64,000 nt of DNA from Vombatus ursinus (GCF_900497805.2 NW_020954548.1:6183856-6247855); one strand, 5' to 3'; positions 1 through 11,283 are shown, numbered from the stretch's first letter. Numbers and translations are program-made. The notes: generated by a model not told the origin, from the sequence alone.

Positions 1-130
1 ACACAGACACAAACACAGTGAAGTTTAGAACTTAGGTGATCATCCAGAGAATTATAAACCTCCTCAATCACATTTCTTGCCCTTGAGTATCCATAGTTAT
101 GGTAAAAAAAAATCTTGTGCTTCAACTCAC

Positions 131-238
131 TTGAGTATGTGACTAAGGGCAACTCACTTCACCTTTTTAGGTCTCAGTTTCCTCCTTTGAAAAATGAGGA
201 CGTGTACCCTCCAGCTCTGCCATTCTGCAGTTCTGTAA
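131..238 (+). mobile_element. MIR/CORE-SINE 3' fragment
   Basis: The segment follows the MIR tail order: a tgtgac...gggcaa-like core, then a ctcagtttcctc box, then an aaaatgagga box. It is diverged and lacks the tRNA-like head, which fits an old therian insertion. Confidence 0.6.
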
Positions 239-596
239 TTGTTTTAGATAGGTAACTCAAACCTTTACACATTTCAACCAAACCTTTGTCTTTTCCTATT
301 ACTCTTCTTCTGTCCCTAATGCCTTTGGTTCTCTCTCTGAGTCACTCCTTGCTCTTTGCTTCCTCCTTTCATGCGAACATAATGTTTTTAAGTAGTTTGA
401 TAGCCAAGTCCCTCCAGCTATCAGTGAAGTAGGTGACAGGAAAACAAGTCACAGTCTTCAGGTTTCTGCAATGCAGATTTCTAAGATTTTCAAGTGGGAT
501 TCAAAGAAGAATTAGATATTTGTGTAAACAAAAGTACCAACATGGGTGTGTGCTCACATGCATTGAGAGGTAGCCAATGCATGTATGTAACATATC

Positions 597-822
597 AGGA
601 CCTGTGATTTCATTGTTACTGAGAATATCCAATGTGGAAACTTTTTCAACCAATGCGATGCAGAGATCAGCAACTCTTCTGCAACTCAGAACTTCAGATA
701 TTTGGTTTGGGGCACTGAGAGTTGCAGTGACTTGCTCAGGGTTACACAGAAAAGATGTGGCTGGGGCAGGATTTGAGCCTGGGTCTTCATGATGCCTGGG
801 CAGCTCACTCTCCACTGCTCTA
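597..822 (-). mobile_element. Ther-type CORE-SINE, antisense
   Basis: Read in reverse this holds a SINE core (cacttaac-like box, cagtgcccca-like box) followed by a long tail with gcaacttag and gcagatcagcaact-like blocks. Copies with the same tail occur at 42740-42980, 58670-58925 and 63068-63290. Divergence suggests an old, pre-radiation family. Confidence 0.7.
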
Positions 823-1667
823 TTTATCATTTTATATGGACTACCATATCCTGATTTAGGCTTTAAATTGTCACATAGCTGAAATAGGGGAGAGATACTT
901 CCTCTGAGTAATTTCTTTTTGTAACAATATGAAATCAAATGTGGCAGAAAAGTAATAAAATATCTTGAAATATCAAACTTTGAACCCCTGATAGGAAATG
1001 CCAGGCTGCATGGTAATTTTCATTTTTTTTTCCTCTTGTCCTCTCTTTCACTTTCAATGAAAGTAAAATATGGGCAATAAAACTGAATAGAAAGTCCATA
1101 CAAATGCAAGGAACTGCACCATCACTGAATTTACAGCAATCAATATGTAGTTCTGAGACCTTTTCAAACAACACTAATAAAAATCCCTTAAGTTTGTATA
1201 GTCCTTTGTAATTTGTAGAGTCTGTTGCCATAAGTTGATTATTTGATTTGGTCTCAAGGATTTTGTAAGGTAGGGAGGTCAAATATTATGATTCCATTTC
1301 ACAGATCACAGAATCAAAAATTTAACGCTTAAAGTAACCAAAGCAGCCATATTGTTCAATTCTCTTATTTGATTTTTTTTTAGGGAGGTAAAAAAAATTA
1401 ATAGTTAACTTCATAAAAGTAAACAAATATACAAAAATCAAGTATTTATTTTTGAATATTAAAAATAATATAAACAATAACCTCAACAGTGCTGCTGTCA
1501 AGGCTGTTTTTTTTATTGTTAAACTGAGATATTCTTTTTCAAATCAGGCTGGCTTTTGTTCAGAAATTAACAACCTCTCTCTGGATAGCAGACATTTCTT
1601 ACCAAATCATCTAATTCTTAGCCCTGTTGCAGGTAGAGATTATGCTGTGCAGCCACCATCTCAAAGC
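823..1667. other. Unassigned sequence
   Basis: No repeat family or gene is recognised. Around 1277-1310 a cattttacagat-like block hints at an eroded MIR or L3 scrap. The open frames here are short and show no protein-like composition. Confidence 0.5.
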
Positions 1668-1692
1668 AAAAAAAAAAAAAAAAAAAAAAAAA
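1668..1692 (+). repeat. Poly-A tract (25 A)
   Basis: An uninterrupted run of about 25 A. It could be the tail of a retroposed sequence lying just upstream (about 1560-1667), but no source transcript or target-site duplication is recognised. Confidence 0.85.
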
Positions 1693-1984
1693 TCTGCTTG
1701 CCTCTGTGAGACCTAGATCCTCTTGTATTGAAAAGCAGTAGAGGAAACCATCAAATTGTCTTTTCCCACTGAGATGCTGATTGCAAGAACTGATTATATT
1801 GAATTAAAAATGGGGATTGGAGACTTTGTTTCTTCTTATTAAATCATTGTTCCTGGAGTAAATGTGGATGAGAGAGAGATAAAAACCAGAGGGATGCTGC
1901 TTTTAAGCTACATATTGGGTTAATGTTAGATAAGCAGACACATTTCCAAGTACTTCTGTGGGTTCTGGTCTATATTAAAAATAA

Positions 1985-2142
1985 CCAGAGGAAACTATTG
2001 TCCTTTGTTTTATAAATGAAGAATTGAAGTCCAGAAAGTTTAAATTATTTGTTCAAGGTCACATAAGAGATAAGGAGCAAAGCCAGGATTAGATCCCATG
2101 TCCTTTGACTCCAAATCTAGCACTCTTTCCACTGTACCACAC
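1985..2142 (-). mobile_element. MIR/CORE-SINE, antisense
   Basis: Antisense MIR order is clear: a gaggaaact-like box, aaggtcacataag, a gccaggatta box, then cctttgactcc and actctttccactgtaccac. Nearly the whole 3' two thirds of the SINE is present. Confidence 0.75.
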
Positions 2143-2549
2143 TTTTTTGAGAGGAAAACTATAGTGAGGTTAAATAACTTGTCCATATGTGATATCAATC
2201 TAGATAATAAAGACCCCTGACTCCTCTAATACACTGTAATTGCAAATACCCCTATTATTGATAAAGATATTTTTAGTTTAAATTATTGTGAAAATCCATG
2301 CAATGTCAGAAGAATTCCAAGAATATATCCAGCACCTTTGCCTAGATTCTGCTATTACTAATTTATAGGACACAGATGAGTGTCATGCAAGATGTACAAA
2401 TATGGATGAGTTGCTAATTGAATCTTTGTAGGGAATGCAAGTGATGAGATCACAACTCCATTAAAATATTAGGATAATTGTGGGTTCCTTGTTATAGGGA
2501 GCTTCTAGGTGAGGAAATTCCTTTCACCAATGTAATTTGTCCTTTTCTC

Positions 2550-2888
2550 TACTGTTTATAATCTTAGAGCACTGCCTAGAGCAGTGGAGTCAACTCACAT
2601 AGAAAGGGGCGTCACTAATCTATACATAAGGATTCCTGCAGGCTACATATTGACTTAGTTTTAAAATGTACTGTTATCTATGTTTTATTGTATTTTTATT
2701 TATTTTATTACCTATATCCCTATTACATTTTAATCTGGTTCACTGAGGAATGCTACAGGCAAATGTGGCCAGGGACCTTGTATTTGACACCTCTGGCCAG
2801 CACTAAGAGGTTACACATCCTGTATTTGTCAGAAGCAGAACTTAAATCCCTATGTCTGACTCCACGACCAAATCTACTATGTAAATCT
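2550..2888 (-). mobile_element. CORE-SINE split by a DNA transposon
   Basis: The left part (about 2550-2581, cttagagcactgcct) and right part (2796-2888, gcactaagaggttacac onward) are consecutive in the Ther-type SINE seen at 597-822. They are separated by the small hAT-like element at 2582-2795, so the SINE is the older of the two. Confidence 0.6.
2582..2795 (+). mobile_element. Non-autonomous hAT-type DNA transposon
   Basis: A 214-bp element bounded by inverted ends cagtggagtcaact and, on the other strand, cagaggtgtcaaat (11 of 14 match). This CAGNGGNGTCAA type of end is typical of hAT/Charlie elements. No transposase frame is present, so it is MITE-like. The flanking 8-mers gcctagag and gccagcac are only weakly alike, so the target-site duplication is eroded. 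Confidence 0.65.
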
Positions 2889-3113
2889 CTATACACTGCT
2901 GTCTTTCTCAATGACATAACCCTAGTCTATTTGGTGCCATCTATCTGTCAAGACAGGCTTAGAATGAAGGGTAAACACAGCCCCAAGTGTTTGAAATCTG
3001 GCCATGTGTTTCAAATGATTTTTCAAGCGTTTGAGGATTTGTACAACCTATCTTCCATCTTTTCCCCCAGGACTTTTTCCATTCTCTTTAATCTTTCTTT
3101 GTGTTTTCCCTAG

Positions 3114-3192
3114 TGAATTGAATCCATGGAACTATGACTCACTTATTCTCAGTGTGACTCACCAGATTATTCTTCTGAGAAAGCTGTGTGAG
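3114..3192 (+). other. Exon-like segment, unproven
   Basis: A pyrimidine-rich tract of about 30 bases ending in ccctag precedes 79 bases that are open throughout and end in gag followed by gtaagg, a near-consensus donor. The open frame reads ELNPWNYDSL onward for 26 codons. I do not recognise the peptide. Splice-like pairs of this quality do occur by chance in a window this long, and no partner exon was found. Confidence 0.2.
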
Positions 3193-3869
3193 GTAAGGGT
3201 AAAGACTCCCTCAGGTCCTTCTTATAGGGACTTTACTCTCTTTACTCTCAAAACTTCCTCATGCTCTCAGAGCTCCGTGGAAATATGTGAGTTCATGACT
3301 AAACACACGGTTTGAAGAAGGGTATTTTATTTCATTCTCACCAACATTTTCTCAATATGAACAATTAAGACACTAAAATTCTCTGTAAATTCATATTGAA
3401 AAACAGTTTGATATACTTATAAAAATTTCCATAATGACAAAGTACATTGAGGGTACCTTGCTCTCAGAGAATCATATAACTTAGAGGGCCTTTAGAGGTC
3501 ATCATTGTCAGATCAGTAAACAAATCATTCTGTTTGAAATAGTTAAAGCACCCTGGGGAGAAAAAGAAAGTAGCATATGCCAGGACACCCAAATGCTGCC
3601 ATCACCTCCACCATTACCACCCCTTGGACCCTGGGGGAAGCAGCCCAGGGCTCTGTGTTCAAGTCTCACCAATAGCAGTGCCCCTACTCCACTAGCCCTG
3701 CTTCTAGTTGACCCTAACAAGAACTCATGTGTTTCCTGCCTTCTCAGGATCTAAAGTCATGGAAAATGAGAAAAGAAAGTTTTCACCTTGAAAATCCTTA
3801 GGCACTGTCAAATAGTTCAAAATCAGAAATGGATACTTCCATGAACACTTGTAGCTGATACTTCCAATG

Positions 3870-3975
3870 TGTTTTGTCTCCCTGATTAGAACGTAAGCCC
3901 CTTGAGGGCAAGGCTTGCATGGCTTTTCTCTTTCTGCCCCAATATTTAGCATATAAGCCCTGATAAATATGTTTT
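3870..3975 (+). mobile_element. L2 LINE 3' end
   Basis: It shows the L2 3' terminal order: ttagaacgtaagccccttgagggc, then ccaatatttagca, then ataaatatg. The body of the element is missing, as usual for L2. Confidence 0.7.
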
Positions 3976-4039
3976 ATTCCATTTCATTCAAGTCAAAATA
4001 CCTTATTTTCAAATCATGTAAGTGACTAGTAGGAATATC

Positions 4040-4137
4040 AAATTACTTTAACAAGGTCACACAGATAATGATTGGAAGAGAGAGGACTAAAAGGTAGGTC
4101 TTCAGACTCCTCATTAAGTGATCTTGCAATTATGTCA
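4040..4137 (-). mobile_element. MIR fragment, antisense
   Basis: The aaggtcacacagataatga box followed by gacttc-like and agactcctcatt boxes matches the antisense MIR core and head. Confidence 0.55.
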
Positions 4138-5685
4138 CATTTCTTTCTCTCCTCCTATTTCTTCAAATTTGATATCAAACACAAGCCGTCAAAGGTTTCA
4201 CTGTTTTTATTTGTCACCTAGGAATCAGATTTTTGGAAAGCCCCAACCTGTAGTTGTTTAAAACTTGAAAATATGAAAATATGAAATTAATCTCCTATTC
4301 AGTTCAGGTAGTTTTAGATATTCTCATGTGCCTCTCCAACACATCCTGGGCATAACAGACCACACAGACAGCCTCATTCTGACCATCTGGAGTATTTTCT
4401 AGCCAACCTTTCTATGTACATGCTTGAATTGTTCATAATGATCATTGACTTAGGGGAATTAAAAAAAAAAACATAAAACAAAAATAAGAGTCTCTGACTT
4501 CTTTGTACTTATGCCAAAAGAATCCTAGGTGCAGGACGGTACTCATTTCTTTAAGGGACAAGTCATGGTAGCTCTGTTCTTGGTTCAGTTTTGAGCTCCA
4601 AAACGATAATTTCTGGCCTGACTCTAGGAAGCAGACTCAGGACTCAGTCACTATCAATAATTTTGACTTGTATGATAGCTGGAAGTGGTAGGAGACAGGT
4701 TGGAGGAAAGAAAGACTTCTTCTACAGCTCTCCCACACTGGAAGATACTTCCCCTTACAAAGGTGAACCCGGAAGACTTTCCTCTCAGCCATGTGCACCC
4801 TGGCACAGGTTTAAGTTCGTGTTTCAATAAAGCTTAGCATTTCATGATTCTTAATCCTTTAAAAGCCATTCAAAAGGAAGTAGAATTGGCCAAGAAACTC
4901 TTAACCTGACATTTGAAAAAATCCCATTACTTAGAAGAATTCTAACTTGTTCCCTCTATAAGCAACATCAAGGACTGGCCATCCTTTTCAGGCTAAGAGA
5001 GGACTGACAGTTCTAAACTCTTCATAAAAAGTAAACTAGCTCTGACAAGTGCAATAACGCACTGCTGCAACAATTCACAATGTCCAGTTTGATGATCTTG
5101 TTTGCAAAACTCATGCTAGGTTGAGTTTATTAATTTATTTTATTTTATTTTTTTTTGGCTGGGTTGATTTTAAAGGCCTTTACTAAAAAAAAAAAAAAAA
5201 GTATTACCCCCAGGTCATTTTCTCTGCAAGCCTAACTTTTGCTTTGATTGTCCCTTTTTGGAATTGTAAGCACGTTATGAAACCACCTTATAGCAAGGTC
5301 TACCTTTAGGTAATCCTTAAAATCTTTGGTGATCATATATGCCAAAGCCTTTATGTTTCCTGGGACATCTTAGTAATATATGCAGATGGCAGGTGAGGGA
5401 GGAAACAGAAAGGGAGGCAATGAATGAAATAAAGAAGAGGTACAAAAGAATCTGGCCTCACTAAAGACAAAGAATATTTGGATAGGTGCATTGAGGATCA
5501 AGCAGAAAGGGATCCGTGTGCCAATTAAAAAAAAAAAAGTCAAAGAAGCTTCAGGGGAGGGAGGGATGCTTAATTAGGCAAAGATGAAGTGACATGGGCC
5601 TGACAATAGAACTGAGGCAAGTTTACATAATCACTGAATAACCAGGAAAATATAGGCACCTAGATCTAGTCATCCAAAGACTTGC
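4138..5685. other. Unassigned sequence
   Basis: No gene or clear repeat is recognised. It contains an A-run near 5176-5191, a T-rich stretch around 5130-5155 and a purine-rich patch near 5390-5560. The 79-codon frame at 4591-4830 has no recognisable domain. Confidence 0.45.
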
Positions 5686-5862
5686 TTTTAAGAGATGGAA
5701 GACACTTTAGATGTTATCTCATCCAACTCTCTCATTTTACAAATAAATAATCTGAGGCCCAATCTGAGACCAAAGTTATACAGACCAAAGTGGCAATGAG
5801 ATTCAAACCAAAGCTTTTTGAGTTCTTTTAGCTATAAGATGGTGCTTATACTTTTACTTGAC
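5686..5862 (-). mobile_element. MIR3/L3-like CORE-SINE, antisense
   Basis: The order atctcatccaactctctcattttacaaat, ctgaggccc, then a gtggcaatgagattcaaac box matches CORE-SINEs that end in an L3-like tail, read antisense. Confidence 0.55.
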
Positions 5863-5989
5863 CCTATCACCAGTCCCTTCATTGTATAAAGATTCCATTA
5901 AATACATTAGAATTTCCAGTAGTTCTAGGAAATACACGTATCGGGATTCCTAACATTAAATTTAATCTACTCAAACAATGAGCCTAGGT

Positions 5990-6128
5990 CCAAACTCTAC
6001 CTGTAATGCTTACATTACCTGTGTGACCTTGGACACTTAATCTCCCTAGGCTTGTTTCTTCATCTGCAAAATGGTACAGTTGAAATAGGTATCTCTGAGG
6101 TTCCTTTCAGCTCTAAATCTAGTATAGC
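5990..6128 (+). mobile_element. MIR, sense
   Basis: The boxes ctgtgtgaccttggacactt, cttgtttcttcatctgcaaaatgg and ggttcctttcagctctaaat are in the MIR order, on the plus strand. Confidence 0.75.
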
Positions 6129-6164
6129 AGGATTCCACTCCCTGAAGGATTTCTCTCTACTGTT

Positions 6165-6690
6165 CCCACTTCTCTATTTTCATGATCATCATATTAATAC
6201 AGTCTCTCATCATCACTTTCTATATTGATACTGCTTCTTAACATGTCTTCCCATCTGTACTGCTACCCTATTCCATCCTTGCTATCATCGCCAAAATAAG
6301 CTTGTTGTACATGGATCAATTGTTGTCATTCTGCTATTGAAAAATATTCAGCAACTCCATATTGACTCCAAAGCAATTTTCAAATTCCTGGGTTTCAAGA
6401 CCTACAACAAACTAGTGTCACACTACTTTCCCAGTCATATTTTAATTTCTCTTGATGAAACTTTATCTGTTTACATCCCACCCAGCTAGGCTGACTTTTC
6501 CCTTTGGTCCATAATATTATACTTTGTATAGTGCTCTGTATTATATCTAATGTATTGATAGTATAATATATATCATTAGAATTATGGTCTTATAGACTAT
6601 ATGTTCCTCAGTGTCAGGAAATATATATTATAAAAACATTTTAATCTCTCCTAGGGGATAGTACATTAATAAATGTTAGTTAAAAGAAGT
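6165..6690 (+). mobile_element. L2 LINE fragment (ORF2 end and 3' UTR)
   Basis: This carries the L2 order: a ccatccttgctatcatcgcc-like block, an attgactccaaagcaattt block, an aagacctacaacaa block, and the terminal tatgttcctca ... attaataaatgttag. It is strongly diverged. Confidence 0.6.
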
Positions 6691-6944
6691 GGTGAAAGTT
6701 AATACAAAAAAGTGAGGCCAAATGCTGCCAATTATCACCAATGCAAAAGACATCATAGATATATGATAGTCATAGGATAGCAAATTTGGAATTGAAAGAA
6801 ACTTCCTATCACTATTCTCATCAGATTTCAATTAACTCAAGAAACTCTAGTGATTCCAGAAAACATATTTGCCAGGTGCTCTAACATGTAATCCAGTTTG
6901 CTCAACAATTGATTTTAAGCTTCATTCTAAATTTAATTACTTTA

Positions 6945-7005
6945 AAATCAATAAGCATTTGTTAAATGCCTATGATATGCCAGGCATTGTGCTAGGCAAT
7001 GTATG
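6945..7005 (+). mobile_element. Short piece of a mid-sized dispersed repeat
   Basis: The string catttgttaaatgcctatg followed by ccaggcattgtgctaggca matches the first 60 bases of the dispersed repeat seen at 45310-45580 and 57010-57725. Confidence 0.5.
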
Positions 7006-7007
7006 TG

Positions 7008-7008
7008 C

Positions 7009-7067
<59 letters not shown>

Positions 7068-7195
7068 TGTACGTATATGCATGTATTTTATATATATATA
7101 TAATATTGTCTATCATATACATTTATATGAGAGAAAGAGAAAGAGAGAGAGAGAGGGAGAGACAGAGACAGAGAGAGAGCTGGAGAGAGAACATT
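7008..7195. repeat. Compound microsatellite (TA/CA/GA)
   Basis: A TA run, about 23 CA units (7019-7063), another TA run near 7089-7104 and a GA-rich tract (7128-7190). The CA block gives spurious histidine/threonine reading frames. Confidence 0.95.
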
Positions 7196-7624
7196 AAAAT
7201 TATATACTTTTCTGGCCTCTCTGACGACTCCCTACTTCTAGTCAATGTAGTAAGTTTATAAGTAGCCACTATAAAGTGGTAATAACAGGAAGTAAGATTG
7301 TAAAGGGGAACCTAAAAATCACACACAAACTGTCCCAAATATAAAAGGGAAATAATTTACAAATAGTATTATATATTAACCAAAAATCACATCCAGGTAA
7401 TGTGGACTGAATCAAGGGAATCAATCTAGGCTTTGCTGTCAGGGCTTTTTGGTTTTCTGAAGTATAAATCTTAGACAAGTTCCAGAAGATCAGCAGAATA
7501 CCAAATGGTACTGGTAACTTTGAGACAAGGTGGATATGTTAACTTTAAAGTTCAGAGCTTCTTATCTCCAGAACCAGTGCCCTCTCCATCATATCACATT
7601 GTCCCAAAGACATTAGATATTGTG
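7196..7624. other. Unassigned sequence
   Basis: Nothing recognised, except a ccctctccatcatatcacat block near 7570-7600 that resembles the antisense end of a MIR-like SINE. Confidence 0.4.
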
Positions 7625-7785
7625 TAGATTGTATAGATAAAGAAAAAAGTGACTGGAGGGGAAGACAGGGGGTTTAAATGCTTTGTTCAGAGTTAAACAG
7701 GTAATAATTAACAAAGATAAGGTTAATATTCAGATCCTCTGATTTGAAATCCAATGTTCTTTCCAGTGCATCTAATTCTAACCCT
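7625..7785 (-). mobile_element. MIR, antisense
   Basis: The boxes gtttaaatgctttgttcagag, taaggttaatattcagatcctctgattt and gttctttccagtgca follow the antisense MIR order. Confidence 0.6.
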
Positions 7786-7824
7786 TGTCTTACCAAAATG
7801 ATATGCAAAGTACTTGACCTATTT

Positions 7825-7930
7825 GTAAGGGCTTTCAGAGCCTGGTCCAGTCTTAAGTTCTTGCCTTCATGTTCCTTATGTTTAGATTAGACAGGGCTAT
7901 TAGTTGTTCCCCATTCTTATCTGTCTATTA
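7825..7930 (+). mobile_element. Probable L2 scrap
   Basis: The block agggctttcagagcctggtccag resembles the L2 segment encoding the end of ORF2 (aagcccttcacaatctggctc). It is short and weak. Confidence 0.35.
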
Positions 7931-7979
7931 AGACATATATGGGTGATTAGCATTGATAGAGAACAGTTACATAGAGATA

Positions 7980-7980
<1 letters not shown>

Positions 7981-8017
<37 letters not shown>
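7981..8017. repeat. (ATC)n trinucleotide repeat
   Basis: About 12 perfect ATC units. It produces a poly-histidine frame on the plus strand that is not a gene. Confidence 0.95.
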
Positions 8018-8393
8018 ACTCCTACTCCTCTTCTTCCTTTACAGTAGCTACAACTACAATTGTTCCTGCTATGTTTCTAATAGTGAAGTTAGCCTAGAAT
8101 ATTTTCATAATAATAAAGAAGAATATTCATGTGAATACATCCCCAATACTCTCAAAGTTTCCAGTTGTATCAATGCCTTTTTTAAAAAATTTTTGTGGGA
8201 GAATTTCACCCTACCCTAGGAGATGAACCAGGACTCAGTAGAGTATCACAAAACTATGAATAGAAATTAAATTTTTTAACATTGAGGTAACCATTCTTGA
8301 CACAGAGCCCTTTGCATAGAAAGGTTGCAAACTTTGATTTCACTAAATATAAATCAACACACTGATTTTATACAGGAAAAAAAATATTGAATT
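8018..8393. other. Unassigned spacer
   Basis: No repeat or gene recognised between the ATC repeat and the L1-derived element that starts at 8394. Confidence 0.5.
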
Positions 8394-9689
8394 AGAGCCA
8401 AGATGGCGAAGTAAAGACAGGGACTTGCCTGAGCTCTCCACCAAAACACCTCAAACACCTGTAAAAAATGACTCTAAACATAACCAACCAAAAGACAGAG
8501 TGAAACAAATTTCCATCCCAAAACAACTGGAAAGGTCAGTAGCAAAGGAGTACAGTCCAGTGTGGGCCACACCAGGACAGCCCCGGCCCCAGCAAACGAG
8601 AAGCAGGCCTTGGGAGTGACTGGATCAGCAGCTGTAGTAACTGTTTCTGAAACTCAGCCCACAGAGGGTAAGGGATTGAACAACTGGTCAGAAGCAGATT
8701 ACAGAGGTCTTTTTGCTAGAACTGAGGCAGGACTCTGTTGCTTTGCCCATACTTAGGTCTGGGTCACAGTCCTGGGTGCCAGTCCCAGAGCAAGGACCAA
8801 CATTAGGACAGCAGAACTTATGGCCACAGTGGAAGGGGCCCCCTCCTCACAGTTCCAGGGCAGAAAAGAGTGCTTGTGGTCACTCACAGATCAGAGCACA
8901 GGCCAGGAGAGTAGTAAACGTACCTCTCCCTAGATCATATCACATTGGAAGGACTGAACACTTACAGGTCCCTAGAAGTATTTTTGAAAAAAACTTCAAA
9001 AGAACCCTGAAGCTTGGGACAGTGTGCCCTCCATCCTAGAAGCAGAGCCCTACTTTAACAAACAGTTAAAAATCAAGTAATGGACTGGAAAAATAAGCAA
9101 ACAATTGAAAAAAAACCTCTGACAATAGAAAGTTATTATGGTGACAAGGAAGATCAAAACACACACTGAGAAGAAAATAATAAAGTCAAAGCTCCTACAC
9201 CCAAAGCCTCCAAGAAAAATAATTGGTCTCAAGCCGTGGAAGAGCTCAAAAAGGATTTTGAAAATCAAGTAAGAAATGTAGAGGAAAAATTTGGAAGAGA
9301 AATGAGAGTGATGCAAAAAAAAAAAAAAAAAAAAAAAAACCATGAGAAAAGTGTCCACAGCTTGGTAAAGGAGAAACAAAAAATACTGAAGAAAATAATG
9401 CTTAAAAACAGACTAGGTCAATTGGCAAAACAGATCCAAAAATCCAATGAGGAAAATAATGCCTTAAAAAGCAGAATTGGCCAAGTGGAAAAGGAGGTCT
9501 GAAAGCTCACTGAAGAAAATAATTCCTAAAAAATTAGAATGGAGCAAATGGAAGCTCATGACTTTATGAGAAACCAAGAAATAATAAAATAAAACCAAAA
9601 GAATGAGAAAAAAAAACACAAAAGACAATGTGAAATATCTCATTAGAAAAATGACTGACCTGGAAACTAGATCCAGGAGAAATAATTTA

Positions 9690-9842
9690 TTTTCATTTTT
9701 TTTTTTTGTCTAGGCAATGGGGTTAAGTGACTTGCCCAGGGTCACATAGATAGTAAGTGTCAAATGTCAGAGGCCAGATTTGAACTCAGGTCCTCTTGAT
9801 TCCAGGGTTAGTACTTTATCCACTGCACCACCTAGCTGCCCC
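9690..9842 (-). mobile_element. WSINE1-like SINE with target-site duplication
   Basis: This is an antisense tRNA-derived SINE: T-rich tail complement, ggttaagtgacttgcccagg, gatttgaactcaggtcctc, and ccacctagctgcccc at the end. It is flanked by the direct repeat aataattta (9681-9689 and 9843-9851), so it landed in L1 element A after that element. Confidence 0.9.
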
Positions 9843-9909
9843 AATAATTTAAAAATTATTGAACTACCTGAAAGTCATGATCAAAAAGAGAGCCTAGACA
9901 TCATCTTTC

Positions 9910-10107
9910 TTTTTTTTTCTTTATTTTTTCTTTTCTTTTTTCTTTTCTTTTCTTTTCTTTCTTTTTTTTTTTTTGAGGCCATTGGAGTTAAGTGACTTGC
10001 CCAGGGTCACACAGCTAGTAAGTGTCATGTATCTGAGGTCAAATTAGAACTCAGTTCCTCCCAACTCCAAAGCCAGAGCTCTATCCACTGTGCCACCTAG
10101 CTGCCCC
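9910..10107 (-). mobile_element. WSINE1-like SINE with target-site duplication
   Basis: A second antisense copy of the same SINE, with a long TTTTC-rich tail complement (about 9910-9974). The flanks are tagacatcatctttc (9895-9909) and tacacatcatctttc (10108-10122), 14 of 15 identical. Confidence 0.9.
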
Positions 10108-11035
10108 TACACATCATCTTTCAATAAATTATCAAGGAAAACTGTCCTGATATTCTAGAATTAGAGGGTAAAATAGAAATTGAAAGAATCTACCTATCAC
10201 CTTCTGAAAGAGATCCCAAAATGAAAACTACCTGGAATATTATTGTTAAATTCCAGAGTTTTCAGGTCAAGGAGAGAATATTGCAAGCAGCTAGAAAGGA
10301 AAAAAGAAAATCAAGTATGGTTGAGCCAATGACAGGATAGCACATGATTTAGCAGGTTCTACATTAAAGGATTGGAGGGCTTGGAATATAATATTCTGGA
10401 ATGCAAAGGATCTAGGATTACAAGCAAGAAGCACCTACCCAGCAAAACTGAGTGTAATCCTTCAGAGGAAAAATGGACATTCAATGAGACAGAGGACTTT
10501 CAAGCATTCTTGATGAAAAGAGGAGAACTGAAGAGAAAATTTGACTTTCAAATAGAAGATGCAAGAGAAGCATAAAAAAGGTAAACAGGAAAGGGAAATT
10601 ATAAGGAACTTAATAAGGTTAAAATGTTTATATTCCTACATGGGAAGATGATATTTGTAACTCATAAGACCTTTCTCATTATTAAGGTAATTAGAATGAG
10701 TATATATAAACAGAGGGAATAGGTGTGAGTTGAATATGAAGGGATGATATCTAATAAATAAAATTATAGCATGAGAGAGAGGAATGCACTGGGAGAAAGA
10801 GAAAGGGAGAGGTAGAATGGGATAAATTTTCTCACATAAAAAAGGTAAGAAATAGCTGTTAGAGTGGAGGGGAAGAAGGGAGAGGTGAGGAGGAGTAAGT
10901 GAATGACTTAGCTCTTCTCAGCAATACAATGATCCAAGACAACTCTGAAGGACTTATGCTGAAAAATGCTATCCATCCCCAGAGAAAAAAAAACTGATGG
11001 TGCCTGAATAAAAATTGAAGCACACTTTAAAAAAT

Positions 11036-11283
11036 ATTAATATTCTTGCCAGATTCTGATCTGTCCCCTAGTAGTTAAATACAAGGCATCAGAGAACAGT
11101 AATCTGATTGTACAGAATGATTTGATGACTTCCAGTTGTGATCATATCTCATTAACCTTTCCCCCTTCTCTCTTACTCCCTAGTACCCACACTTAATGTA
11201 GGGAACATTAAAAACTATATCTATCTATTATATATTATATAAAAGTCCAAGTATAAAAATCCATTGTGTAATGAAGGTGGCCC
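11036..11283. other. Spacer between two convergent L1 elements
   Basis: About 250 bases with no recognised feature apart from a TA-rich patch near 11215-11240. It separates the 3' ends of elements A and B. Confidence 0.6.

Larger units (their letters stand above)
9236..10575 (+). pseudogene. L1 ORF1 remnant of element A
   Basis: ORF1p is the RNA-binding chaperone of L1, built as a trimerising coiled coil, an RRM and a C-terminal domain. Visible pieces: a coiled coil with repeated EENN..LK..I blocks (9236-9502), an NFLKIIELPESHD-like RRM entry split by SINE insertions (about 9670-9900), and a C-terminal domain frame ending FQAFLMKRGELKRKFDF (10372-10575). A 24-base A-run at 9316-9339, an in-frame stop after the coiled coil and two SINE insertions (9690-9842, 9910-10107) break it. 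It cannot encode a working protein. Confidence 0.75.
8394..11035 (+). mobile_element. L1-derived element A: ORF1 kept, ORF2 absent
   Basis: It starts with the marsupial L1 5' UTR hallmark agagccaagatgg, has about 700 bases of 5' UTR, a decayed ORF1 (about 9080-10575), part of the inter-ORF region (10576-10900), then jumps straight to the L1 3' end (caatacaatgatccaag ... gaagcacacttta). The roughly 3.8-kb ORF2 is missing entirely. Two antisense SINEs sit inside ORF1. The flanks share aaaaaatatt near 8381-8390 and at 11029-11038, a plausible target-site duplication. The structure matches half-L1 (HAL1) elements, which retain only ORF1. Confidence 0.8.

Noticed and set aside
4591-4830. 79-codon frame ending near an aataaa word
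   Set aside because: No domain, weak composition and no splice signals; likely chance.
7003-7261. Open frames with histidine/threonine and arginine/glutamate runs
   Set aside because: They are translations of CA and GA microsatellites.
7953-8219. Frame with a poly-histidine run, looking like a metal-binding protein
   Set aside because: The histidines come from an (ATC)n repeat and the rest of the frame has no domain.
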